Below are positions 51,840-59,515 of a stretch of DNA of 64,000 nucleotides, piece after piece. The stretch's first letter is position 1. Every line of letters begins with the position of its first letter. This DNA is from Deltaproteobacteria bacterium. Its GTDB lineage: Bacteria; Myxococcota; XYA12-FULL-58-9. The position numbers and the translations under genes are program-made. The notes beneath the pieces were generated by a model that made no database searches, was not told the DNA's origin, and saw only the letters and a program-made list of their open reading frames with translations. The stretch covers positions 1 to 64,000 of the forward strand of contig JACRCV010000041.1 of NCBI GenBank assembly GCA_016218825.1, in the 5' to 3' direction.

Positions 51840-53888
51840 GTGATCGAGAGCCGCGGCGCGGCGGCGGCGAACGCCGAGCGTGCGTGGATGCGGTACGCGG
51901 TCGTGGACACGCTCCAGGGCCTATGGCACAAGGACCCTCAGACGGGGCCCGCCTTGGAAGTCAGCTGCACCAGCTGTAATCGCACCTTCGTCCTGGACGA
52001 CAAGAGAGCCCAGAAGGCGGTGGTGGCTCGCTGTGTGTGCGGCGCCCGGGTGCGGCTCCTGACCGCCCGCGGCGACCCGGCGACCGGGCCGCACCGGCTC
52101 GGGAAATACGTGCTGCTGCAGCGCCTCGCGGTCGGCGGGATGGGCGAGATCTACTACGGCAAGATGGCCGGCGTCGAAGGCTTCCAGCGCGAGGTGGCGA
52201 TCAAGCGCATGCTGCCGCATCTCTCCGCGGACCGCGCCTTCGTCGACATGATGATCAAAGAGGCCAAGCTCACCGTCCTCTTGCACCACCCCAACATCGT
52301 CCAGGTCTACGACCTGGCGAAAGAGGGCAACGACTACTACATCGCGATGGAGTACGTCCCCGGCGTCACGGTCTCGCATCTGTTGGAGGAGGCGCACAGC
52401 ACCGGGGAGCACTTGCCGGTCGCGGTCGCGGTGCACGTCGCGATGCAGGTGCTGCGGGGCCTGGGCTACGCCCACGACCTCAAGACCCAAGACGGCGAGG
52501 CGATGCAGATCCTGCACCGCGACATCACGCCGCAGAACATCCTCGTGACCCGCGGCGCCTGGGTGAAGATCACCGACTTCGGCATCGCCAAGGCGCGCAA
52601 CGAGATCTCGACCACCAGCCCGGGCATGATCAAGGGCAAGATCGGTTATCTGGCGCCGGAGCAGATCGCCGGCCAAAACCCCGACCACCGCGCCGACCTG
52701 TTCTGCTGCGCCATCATCCTCTGGGAGTCGCTTGCCGGGCGGCGGCTGTTCAAGGCCGCGGACGAGATCTCGACCTTTCGGATGATCGCCGAGGCCGAGA
52801 TCCCGCCGCTCGCGGAGTTTCGTAGCGGCGTGCCGCGGGAGATCGAAGAGGTCGTCCGCACCGGCCTCGCGCGCCTCCCGGACAACCGCTTCAAGAGCGC
52901 CGACCAATTCTGCGACGCCTTGAACCAGGCGCTGTTCCCGAGCACCGCGGACGAGAACGCCGACGACGCCAAGAAGTACTTCAACGACCACCCGGAGATG
53001 TTCGCCGCGGTCGACAACGTCGGTCGCGACACCGCCCAATTCGCGACCGACGCCAACCACACCGTCGCCGTCCCCGGCCCGAGCGAACGGCTGACCGACA
53101 TCACCAACCTGTCGATCGGCGCCGACCGCGGTCGCGGCCTGCGGACGCTCTTGATCGCCGCCGGTGCGGTGCTGTTCCTGGTCGCCGCGCTCGGTATCTG
53201 GCTCGCCCCCCGGGTGTTGCCGCGCCTGTCCGAGTCGCAGACCAAGCCCACCGGCCACGAGGTCCAGACGCCGGGCAGCGCGCCGTTGACGGTGGACGAG
53301 GTACAGCTCGCGGTGGACGGTGAGGCGGCCCGCTTCGCGCCTTGCGCCGCGAGCTTGCCGCCGGCGCTGCGCAAGCTCGACCAGGTCGCGCTGCGCCTGG
53401 TGATCGCGTCGACCGGCGGCGTCGCCGAGCTGGCGACGACGCCACCGCTCGTCGAGCTCGCGAAAGCCGGGGCCTGCATCGACAGGACGGTGCGGGCCTT
53501 GAGATTCCGCGCTCACCCGACGCCGTCGTTCACCGCCAACGTCGTGGTGCCGCTGCCGAAGCGGGCGGTGGCGACGGAGCCGCCGCCGGACGCCGGCGCC
53601 AAGCTGGCGCTCGGGGCCGGGGACATCCAGGCCGAGCTCAAGCGCAACACCGGCGCCATCCTCAACTGCCTGTCGGCGTTCAAGGGCGACGGCAGCGCGC
53701 CGTCGCAGATCGTCGCGGTCGCCAGCATCAACACCAGCGGCAAGATCGTCGACGTCGACTTCGAGCCGCCGCTCTCGAACGACGCGGTCGCCGGCTGCCT
53801 GCGGCGCGCGTTCCGGGCGTTCAAGCTCGGCCGCAAGCCCAAGGCCGAGATGTCGGTGAAGATCCCGCTGACAATCAAGACCCTGTGA
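51840..53888 (+). CDS. Ser/Thr protein kinase with zinc ribbon and AgmX/TonB-like C-terminal domain
   Basis: 682 residues from GTG 51840, four bases after the FecR gene; ATG 51888 is an alternative. Residues ~42-66 have two Cys pairs (CTSC, CVC) of a zinc ribbon. The Hanks-type kinase domain (~87-365) has the glycine loop (RLAVGGMGEIYYG), VAIK (~119), catalytic HRDITPQN (~226), DFG (~246) and APE. HRDITPQN replaces the commoner HRDLKPEN, as often in Myxococcota. A transmembrane helix (~437-457) leads to a periplasmic part that ends in the TonB-like AgmX/PglI fold (GAILNCLSAFKGDG, AVASINTSGKIVDVDF, AGCLRRAFRAFKLG). Thus an envelope signal or mechanical load could control an intracellular kinase. 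An FHA protein encoded next is the likely phospho-binding partner. Confidence 0.94.
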   Translation: MIESRGAAAANAERAWMRYAVVDTLQGLWHKDPQTGPALEVSCTSCNRTFVLDDKRAQKAVVARCVCGARVRLLTARGDPATGPHRLGKYVLLQRLAVGGMGEIYYGKMAGVEGFQREVAIKRMLPHLSADRAFVDMMIKEAKLTVLLHHPNIVQVYDLAKEGNDYYIAMEYVPGVTVSHLLEEAHSTGEHLPVAVAVHVAMQVLRGLGYAHDLKTQDGEAMQILHRDITPQNILVTRGAWVKITDFGIAKARNEISTTSPGMIKGKIGYLAPEQIAGQNPDHRADLFCCAIILWESLAGRRLFKAADEISTFRMIAEAEIPPLAEFRSGVPREIEEVVRTGLARLPDNRFKSADQFCDALNQALFPSTADENADDAKKYFNDHPEMFAAVDNVGRDTAQFATDANHTVAVPGPSERLTDITNLSIGADRGRGLRTLLIAAGAVLFLVAALGIWLAPRVLPRLSESQTKPTGHEVQTPGSAPLTVDEVQLAVDGEAARFAPCAASLPPALRKLDQVALRLVIASTGGVAELATTPPLVELAKAGACIDRTVRALRFRAHPTPSFTANVVVPLPKRAVATEPPPDAGAKLALGAGDIQAELKRNTGAILNCLSAFKGDGSAPSQIVAVASINTSGKIVDVDFEPPLSNDAVAGCLRRAFRAFKLGRKPKAEMSVKIPLTIKTL

Positions 53889-53955
53889 GCCCGGCCGAGC
53901 CGCGGGGCTTTCCCCGGCCACCTCGGTCGGACTATGATTCGAGGCAGGGCGGTGG

Positions 53956-54513
53956 ATGGTACGACTCTTCGAATACGTCGTTCCGGTGCGAAAGATGACC
54001 CGCGGCGAGTTCGTGGCGGCGCACCCGCACCCGTTCCTGGTCGCGGCGGTCGCGTCCGACGTGCGGCGCCAGGACTGGACCTTCAAGACCCAGACGCTCG
54101 GCAACATCCCCGCGAAGCTCGCGACCCTGGTCGCCGAGGAGGAGCTGACGCTGTTGCCGGGCCTGGCCGACTTCGAGGTCATCCCGATCGTCAAGGCGCT
54201 GAACAACCCCTGGCAGGGGCACGTGAGCGTCGGCCGGGCGCGCAACAACGACATCGTGCTGACCGACATCTCGGTGTCGAAGCTGCACGCGCAGCTGCGG
54301 CGGGGTGCGGCGCAGACCTGCTACGTCAAGGACGCCGGCTCTCGCAACGGCACCCGGGTCAACGACGTGCGCCTCGACGCCCACCTGGAGGTCGAGGTAC
54401 GGGTGGGGGACAAGATCACCTTTGGGCGAGCGGACGCGACATTTGTAGATGCCAATAGCCTCTATGATTTGGTATCCAAGTACGTACAAGCACCGGAAAA
54501 GCCGGTTGAATAG
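53956..54513 (+). CDS. FHA-domain protein
   Basis: 185 residues, ATG 53956. The FHA beta sandwich begins at ~95: SVGRARNNDIVLTDISVSKLHAQL is the GRxxxxDIxLxDxxVSxxHA signature with the Arg and Ser that read phosphothreonine, and the turn SRNGTRVND is the conserved SxNG. The front ~90 residues form a separate domain of unknown type (VRLFEYVVPVRKMTRGEF, LVAAVASDVRR). FHA proteins bind phosphothreonine peptides; the kinase gene ends 67 bases upstream, so this is its probable reader. Its tail (DLVSKYVQAPEKPVE) is acidic and helical. Cytoplasmic. Confidence 0.92.
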   Translation: MVRLFEYVVPVRKMTRGEFVAAHPHPFLVAAVASDVRRQDWTFKTQTLGNIPAKLATLVAEEELTLLPGLADFEVIPIVKALNNPWQGHVSVGRARNNDIVLTDISVSKLHAQLRRGAAQTCYVKDAGSRNGTRVNDVRLDAHLEVEVRVGDKITFGRADATFVDANSLYDLVSKYVQAPEKPVE

Positions 54514-54591
54514 GGTTCCTTTTGCCGCGTCCAACGCGGGAATGCTGCGCCGCGCGCGCAAGTCAACGTTGGTGAGAGAACGGAGAGATCC

Positions 54592-55695
54592 ATGATGCTT
54601 CGGTCCTTGATCCTGTGCACGGCCGTGCTGTCCGGAAACGTCGCCGCGGCCGCTCCCGACAGTGGCGGCAAGCTCACGCTGGTCAAGGGCCAGGCCTTCA
54701 CCACCGCTGCCGGCGGCAGCGAGGCGAAGGCGGCGCAGGGCGACAGCGTGGCGCCGGGGACCAAGATCCGCACCGGCAAGGACGGCCTGGTCGAGGTCAC
54801 GTTCACCGACGGCTCGCTGCTGAAGATCCAGGCCGGCTCGTCGCTGGTCCTGTCGGGCGCCAAGCGCCAGAAGAAGAAGAACGTCGTGGTGCTGTTCTTC
54901 GGCCGGGTGTGGAGCAAGGTCACGAAGTCCGGCGGCGAGACCAACTACGAGATCAACACCCCGAACGCGGTCTGCGGCGTGCGCGGCACCGAGTTCGACA
55001 CCGTGGTCGCCGATGACGGCAGCGCCCGGGTGCGGGTCACCTCCGGGACCGTCGGGGTCGCGGGCGACGGCAGCGGCGAGCGCGCGGTCGGCGCCAACCA
55101 ACAGGTGGACGCCGACGACGACGGCGTCGAGCCGCCGGCGAACGCCGAGGAGCAGGCCAAGTGGGACGCGTGGCAGAAGAGCAAGCAGGAGCGTCTCAAC
55201 AAGGACAGCCGCGTCGTCGTCGACCGGGTCAAGGGCAAGATCATGTCCCGCAAGGACAAGATCGAGGGGCTGCGCGCCGAGCAGAAGAGCATCGAGGCGA
55301 AGCGCAAAGGCGCCGAGGGCCGCGCCCAGGACGGTGACTCGTCGGCGGTGGTTGAGATCCGGCAGTACAACCAACGGTTGGCGGAAATCGCCGACTTGAT
55401 CGCCGACCTCGGCGATCAGACCGCGAGCCAGTTCGGCATCGTCGACCACTTCGCCGACCTGGCGGGCGATCCCCGCTTCAAGAACATCGACCGCAAGTAC
55501 CTCGAGGCCGAGGCCGCGAGCCTGCGGCGCGTCAAGGCGACCCTCGACAAGCTGGTGACCGAGGGCACCGACATCTCCATCGAGGGGATGGACAAGATGT
55601 TGAAGGACATGTCGGGGGGCAAACGCGGCAGCCTCAAGGACAAGGACTCGGCCGGCGACGACCTGTTTGGCAAAGATCCGATGGACATGAAGTAG
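54592..55695 (+). CDS. Secreted FecR-domain protein with helical tail
   Basis: 367 residues, ATG 54592 (or 54595) with GGAGAG upstream. Signal peptide (LRSLILCTAVLSGNVAAAA), then one classical FecR domain (~25-170): GTKIRTGKDGLVEVTFTDGSLLKIQAGSSL, the VWSKVTKSGGETNYEINTP and the typical CGVRGTEF end with the Thr/Glu-Phe motif. In FecR proteins this periplasmic domain reports on ligands. The rest is a Lys/Asp/Glu-rich helical segment (~185-360) with possible coiled coil. It follows the FHA gene and is likely part of the kinase run. No anti-sigma cytoplasmic domain or sigma factor is present, so classical Fec signalling cannot be assumed. Confidence 0.9.
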   Translation: MMLRSLILCTAVLSGNVAAAAPDSGGKLTLVKGQAFTTAAGGSEAKAAQGDSVAPGTKIRTGKDGLVEVTFTDGSLLKIQAGSSLVLSGAKRQKKKNVVVLFFGRVWSKVTKSGGETNYEINTPNAVCGVRGTEFDTVVADDGSARVRVTSGTVGVAGDGSGERAVGANQQVDADDDGVEPPANAEEQAKWDAWQKSKQERLNKDSRVVVDRVKGKIMSRKDKIEGLRAEQKSIEAKRKGAEGRAQDGDSSAVVEIRQYNQRLAEIADLIADLGDQTASQFGIVDHFADLAGDPRFKNIDRKYLEAEAASLRRVKATLDKLVTEGTDISIEGMDKMLKDMSGGKRGSLKDKDSAGDDLFGKDPMDMK

Positions 55696-55764
55696 CAGCC
55701 ACGGCTCCCCGGACCGATCGGCCGCTTTTGGCTGGTCGACCGGCTGGCTCTCCAAGACCGGGCT

Positions 55765-55773
55765 TGCTATACC
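55765..55773 (+). promoter_or_regulatory. Extended -10 promoter candidate upstream of the methyl-accepting protein
   Basis: TGC-TATACC at 55765-55773 is an extended -10 in the 162-base gap between the FecR gene and GTG 55858, preceded by CGGGCT as at 46379. No matching -35. The leader would be about 80 bases. Confidence 0.35.
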
Positions 55774-55857
55774 CCCCGGAGGGGCGGCTGCTGGCGCCCT
55801 CGTGAGTATTGGCCAAGGCGAGCCCGTCGCCGACCCGTTGACCGTGGAGGCTCCTCC

Positions 55858-57564
55858 GTGTCTGAGACTTCCCCCGCTGCTGCTTCCAGCTTCTCGGGAA
55901 CCCTGGCGCTGATCATCGCGCCGCTGCTCGTCGGCTGGGGGGTGGGCCGGATGTGGGTCGAGTCCGGGGTCGGCGCCGCCACCCCCGAGACCCAGGTGCT
56001 CGTCAACGACGTGATCCAGAAGCTGAGCTGGACGTTCTTTGCCGGCGTCATCGTCGCCGCCGTGCTCGCGTTCTGGCGGCTGCGCGCGGCACGCGCCCCG
56101 GTCGCGATCGACGACGTCATCGAGCGGTTGGCGCGCGGCGACACCAGCGGCGTCTTGACCTCGCTGCAAGAGACGGCCGCCGGCGGCTCGCCGACGATCG
56201 CGACCGCGGTCAAGCGCCTCCAGGGCCGCGATCAGGCGGCGCGCGAGCTGGTCACGAAGCAGCGCTCGACGTTGGAGTACATCGGCGCGTCGGCGACCAC
56301 GATCGGCGCGGCGGTCAGCGCCCACGAAGAGGCCTTCAAAGACACCAAGTCGTCCACCGAGACCTCGCGCAAGATCGTCGACGAGGTCACGAACAACATC
56401 GAAGGGCTGTCGAAGAACGCCGAGGCCACGTCGTCGAGCATCTTGCAGATGGTGGCGATCAACAACGAGGTCACCGAGAACATCCACAACCTGGCGCAGA
56501 GCGTCCAGGAGACCACCACCGCGATCGAGGAGATGACGTTCTCGGTCAAAGAGGTGGCGAAGAACATCGAGGAGCTGTCGACCGCCGCCGAGGAGACCGC
56601 GGCGTCGATGAACGAGATGGACGTGTCGATCAGCCAGGTCGAGACCAACGCCAACGAGACCTCGAGGCTCTCGGAGACCGTCACCGTCGACGCCGAGACC
56701 GGGGTGACCGCGATCGGTCGCACGATGCAGGGCATCGATCGGATCAAAGAGTCGAGCCGGATCGCCGCCAACGTCATCGGCGCGCTCGGCCAGAAGATCG
56801 ACGAGATCGGCAACATCCTCACGGTGATCGACGACGTCGCCGAGCAGACCAACCTCCTGGCGCTGAACGCCGCGATCATCGCCGCCCAGGCCGGCGAGCA
56901 CGGTCGCGGCTTCGCGGTGGTCGCCGACGAGATCAAGGCCCTGGCGGAGCGCACCGGCGCGTCCACCAAGGAGATCGCCGACCTGATCAAGACCGTGCAG
57001 TCGGAGTCGAAGAACGCCATCACCACGATGTCCGAGGGCGTCACCGCGGTCGAGGAGGGCGTGCAGCTCGGCCACAACGCCGAGGCAGCGCTTTTGAAGA
57101 TCGTCGACTCCGCGAAGCGCTCGACCTTGATGATCAAGGCCATCGCCCAGGCGACCGTCGAGCAGGCCAAGGGATCGAAGCAGGTGACGAACTCGATCAG
57201 CCGCATCGCCGAGACCGTCCAGCAGATCGCGCTCGCCACCTCCGAGCAGGCCAAAGGCTCGGAGCAGATCATGCGCAGCGCCGAGCGCATGCGCTCGATC
57301 ACCCAGCAGGTCGAGCGCAGCACCGAGGAGCAGAACCGCGGTGGCCAGCAGGTGACCCAGGCGGTCGAGAGCATCCGCGACGCCATCGAGCGCTTGAGCC
57401 GCTCGCAGGAGAACCAGCTGCGTTCCCACGTCGCGCTGCAACAGGCGCTCGCGAGCTTCGCCGACGCCAACAAGCGCACCCGCTCGGTGGTCGTGGGTCT
57501 GGAGCAGCTGCTCACCGACGCCGGCAAGCAGCTAGAGCCGCTCGCCGCGCAGCTCGCGAACTGA
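55858..57564 (+). CDS. Methyl-accepting chemotaxis protein-like transducer without a sensor domain
   Basis: 568 residues from GTG 55858 with GGAGG seven bases upstream. Two transmembrane helices near residues 12-33 and 56-76 bound a loop of only ~20 residues, so no periplasmic ligand domain is present. A HAMP-like linker and a long coiled-coil signalling rod follow, with methylation-type Glu/Gln pairs and the conserved hairpin tip [31 protein letters not shown]. Canonical tips read NAAIEAARAGE; here Ile replaces the second Glu and Gln replaces Arg. It would bind CheA/CheW and signal on cues sensed in the membrane, e.g. lipid or protein partners, or cytoplasmically. No che genes lie nearby. 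Confidence 0.93.
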   Translation: MSETSPAAASSFSGTLALIIAPLLVGWGVGRMWVESGVGAATPETQVLVNDVIQKLSWTFFAGVIVAAVLAFWRLRAARAPVAIDDVIERLARGDTSGVLTSLQETAAGGSPTIATAVKRLQGRDQAARELVTKQRSTLEYIGASATTIGAAVSAHEEAFKDTKSSTETSRKIVDEVTNNIEGLSKNAEATSSSILQMVAINNEVTENIHNLAQSVQETTTAIEEMTFSVKEVAKNIEELSTAAEETAASMNEMDVSISQVETNANETSRLSETVTVDAETGVTAIGRTMQGIDRIKESSRIAANVIGALGQKIDEIGNILTVIDDVAEQTNLLALNAAIIAAQAGEHGRGFAVVADEIKALAERTGASTKEIADLIKTVQSESKNAITTMSEGVTAVEEGVQLGHNAEAALLKIVDSAKRSTLMIKAIAQATVEQAKGSKQVTNSISRIAETVQQIALATSEQAKGSEQIMRSAERMRSITQQVERSTEEQNRGGQQVTQAVESIRDAIERLSRSQENQLRSHVALQQALASFADANKRTRSVVVGLEQLLTDAGKQLEPLAAQLAN

Positions 57565-57584
57565 GACACGGGGCAGCACACCAC

Positions 57585-57962
57585 ATGTTCGGGCTCGACT
57601 TGTGGGAGGTGGCGATCATTCTGGTCGTGGCGCTGGTAGTCCTGGGCCCGCAGAAGCTCCCCGAGATCGCTCGGACCGTCGCCAAGGTGATGCGGGAGTT
57701 TCGCCGTGCCTCCAACGAGATCCGCCGCGGCCTCGACGAGGTCATGGTCGAGCCCCCGCCGACGCCCCGCCCGCCGCGCCCGATCCCGCCGCCGCGCCAG
57801 GTCGAGCTGACCGCCGCGCTCCCAGCCGCCCCGGCGCCCGCGGCGCCGGCCCCCGCGGCGCCGACTCCCGCGGCGCCGAACACCACCGCGACACCGGCGG
57901 CGCCGGTCGCCTCCGTCGCGCCGACCGAGGCGGAGGCAGCGAAGCCCAAGGGCCCGACATGA
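57585..57962 (+). CDS. Sec-independent translocase TatA/TatB-type subunit
   Basis: 125 residues, ATG 57585. The N-terminal helix (LWEVAIILVVALVVLGPQKL) with the conserved Gly-Pro hinge and amphipathic helix (PEIARTVAKVMREFRRASNEI) is classic TatA/B. The Glu at position 8 (WE) and the FRRASNEIRR helix favour TatB over TatA, so it probably forms the TatBC receptor. The tail is Pro/Ala repeats (PAAPAPAAPAPAAP), longer than average. Its TGA overlaps the tatC start (ATGA), so translation is coupled; a separate TatA was not found in the window. Confidence 0.9.
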   Translation: MFGLDLWEVAIILVVALVVLGPQKLPEIARTVAKVMREFRRASNEIRRGLDEVMVEPPPTPRPPRPIPPPRQVELTAALPAAPAPAAPAPAAPTPAAPNTTATPAAPVASVAPTEAEAAKPKGPT

Positions 57963-58735
57963 GCGGCGCCGGCGACAAACCGGACAGCGCCGACGGCTCG
58001 CGGATGACGCTCATCGAGCACCTCGAGGAGCTCCGCCGCCGCATCGTCTACAGCGGCAGCGTGCTCTTGGTGGCGACCGTAGCCAGCTTCGCGCTGGCGC
58101 CGAGGCTGTTCGACTGGCTGCGGCTGCCGCTCGAGAGCGTCAAGGGCCAGAAGCTGATCACGCTCGGGCCCCTCGAGCTGTTCATGACCTACCTGAAGAT
58201 CTCGATCTTGGCCGCGGTGTTCGCGACCGCGCCCTGGATCTTGTATCAGGCGTGGCAGTTCGTCGCGCCCGGTCTCTACCGCCACGAGAAGCGTTGGATC
58301 GTGCCCTTCGTCGGCTTCGGCACCGTGTTCTTCGCAGCCGGCGGCGCCTTCAGCTTCCTCGTGGTGTTGCCGTACGGCTTTCAATACCTGGTGCAGATGG
58401 CGCCGGCGACCGTCGAGACCCAGTACTCGGTCTCCAACTACTTCAGCTTCGTGATCCAGCTCACCCTCGCCTTCGGCCTGGTCTTCGAGCTGCCGCTCAT
58501 CATGTGGGTGCTGGCCGCCGCCGGAATCGTCGCGCCGAAGACCTACTCCGGCTTTCGAAAGTATTGGATCGTCCTGGCGTTCATCATCGGCGGCGTGCTG
58601 ACGCCGCCGGACCCGTTCAGCCAGTTCTTGATGGCGATCCCGCTGCTGTTGTTCTTCGAGCTCGGGATCTTGGGCGCCCGCATGCTGCACCGTCGCCGCC
58701 AGCAGGCGAGCGCCACGACGCCGCCGGCTGGATAG
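57959..58735 (+). CDS. tatC: Sec-independent protein translocase TatC
   Basis: 258 residues from ATG 57959, overlapping the TatA/B stop; upstream in-frame extension is inside that gene. TatC features: the N-terminal MTLIEHLEELRRRI with the twin-arginine-binding Glu, LGPLELFMTYLKIS, PWILYQAWQFVAPGLYRHEKR, and six transmembrane helices; the FxxxFGLVFELP segment and conserved PPDPFSQ loop are intact. TatC recognises twin-arginine signals of folded exports such as cofactor-loaded enzymes. A strong palindrome straddles its stop codon. Convergent with the PilZ gene, 97 bases away. Confidence 0.96.
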   Translation: MSGAGDKPDSADGSRMTLIEHLEELRRRIVYSGSVLLVATVASFALAPRLFDWLRLPLESVKGQKLITLGPLELFMTYLKISILAAVFATAPWILYQAWQFVAPGLYRHEKRWIVPFVGFGTVFFAAGGAFSFLVVLPYGFQYLVQMAPATVETQYSVSNYFSFVIQLTLAFGLVFELPLIMWVLAAAGIVAPKTYSGFRKYWIVLAFIIGGVLTPPDPFSQFLMAIPLLLFFELGILGARMLHRRRQQASATTPPAG

Positions 58736-58755
58736 CCGGCGGCATCGCCGCCGGC
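58720..58755 (+). terminator. Two overlapping, mutually exclusive hairpins over the tatC stop
   Basis: Hairpin one: GCCGCCGGCT (58720-58729) pairs with AGCCGGCGGC (58734-58743), loop GGAT. Hairpin two: GCCGGCGGC (58735-58743) pairs with GCCGCCGGC (58747-58755), loop ATC. They share the middle arm, so only one can form at a time, like terminator and antiterminator. The stop codon TAG is at 58733-58735. The T tract is missing. Confidence 0.45.
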
Positions 58756-58832
58756 GCCGCCTTCGGGCTCGCGAAGCAATCGCCTGACCGAGAGGTCTGC
58801 GAAGCCCGGGGATCAGCGCGCCCGCCGCGGGC

Positions 58833-59486
58833 TCACGCGCCCGCGGCCGCGAGCACCGCGGCGATCTCCCTGCGCACGCGCTCGACGTCCGTCAGCTGCA
58901 AGCCCACGCCGACCGGCGCCTGGCCGTGAAACACCACCTTCGCCGGCGTCTGTACCGGCGGGTGCGGTGCCGGAAGCTCCAGATCCAAGACGACGGCGGA
59001 CCCGAGGGGCAGACGGTCGGGGAGCGGCAAGAACAACCCCCCGCGACTGATCTCCGCCGCGAACACCGAACGCAGCTCGTGGGGATCGCGCAGATCGACC
59101 TTGAGCTGCGCCGCTCCGGCGTTGCCCGCCGGTTGCGGCGTCGCCGCGGCCCGGTCGCCGTCGTCCGACCGAGCCCGACTGCGATCGGCCGCCGACCAGG
59201 GGATGATGCGAACGCCGATTCCGTTACCGCGGATCGTCGCCGCCGCCGCCGGGCTGCGTTGCGCCCGGGCGACGACGCCCTCGGCGTAGAACGGCGCCTC
59301 GCCGAAGGCGACCTCCAAGTGAACGCGAGTGCCCGGGCGCAACAGCTGGCGGGTTTCGACGAACATCCCGGAGGTGGACAAGTCGATCGCGAAGCCGGTG
59401 CCCTCGACCCGCTCGTTCCAGAACTTCACGGCGTAGTGCGCCCCGCGCCGCGGCGCCGCGCGGCGCTCGGGCTTCGTAACAGTCAT
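58833..59486 (-). CDS. Protein with two PilZ domains
   Basis: 217 residues from ATG 59486, which has GAGGT six bases upstream; a longer in-frame start at 59519 would lie in the next gene's end. The first PilZ domain (~1-90) keeps the RxxxR-like ERRAAPRRG and the D-x-S-x-x-G motif DLSTSG, so c-di-GMP binding is plausible. A linker (~90-125) is followed by a second, weaker PilZ fold (~130-215) with EISRGGLFLPL in which Glu replaces the Asp. It is one of two PilZ proteins in the window (the other starts at 35879). Cytoplasmic; effector unknown. The radical SAM gene lies upstream on the same strand, 29 bases away. Confidence 0.88.
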   Translation of the reverse strand: MTVTKPERRAAPRRGAHYAVKFWNERVEGTGFAIDLSTSGMFVETRQLLRPGTRVHLEVAFGEAPFYAEGVVARAQRSPAAAATIRGNGIGVRIIPWSAADRSRARSDDGDRAAATPQPAGNAGAAQLKVDLRDPHELRSVFAAEISRGGLFLPLPDRLPLGSAVVLDLELPAPHPPVQTPAKVVFHGQAPVGVGLQLTDVERVRREIAAVLAAAGA

Positions 59487-59515
59487 CGTGGACCTCACCG
59501 ACAGGGCGAAGGTAG

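Noticed and set aside
53932-57441. 1169-codon minus-strand frame under FHA, FecR and MCP genes
   Set aside because: It crosses three real plus-strand genes and is Arg/Asp/Gly-rich low-complexity, a shadow.
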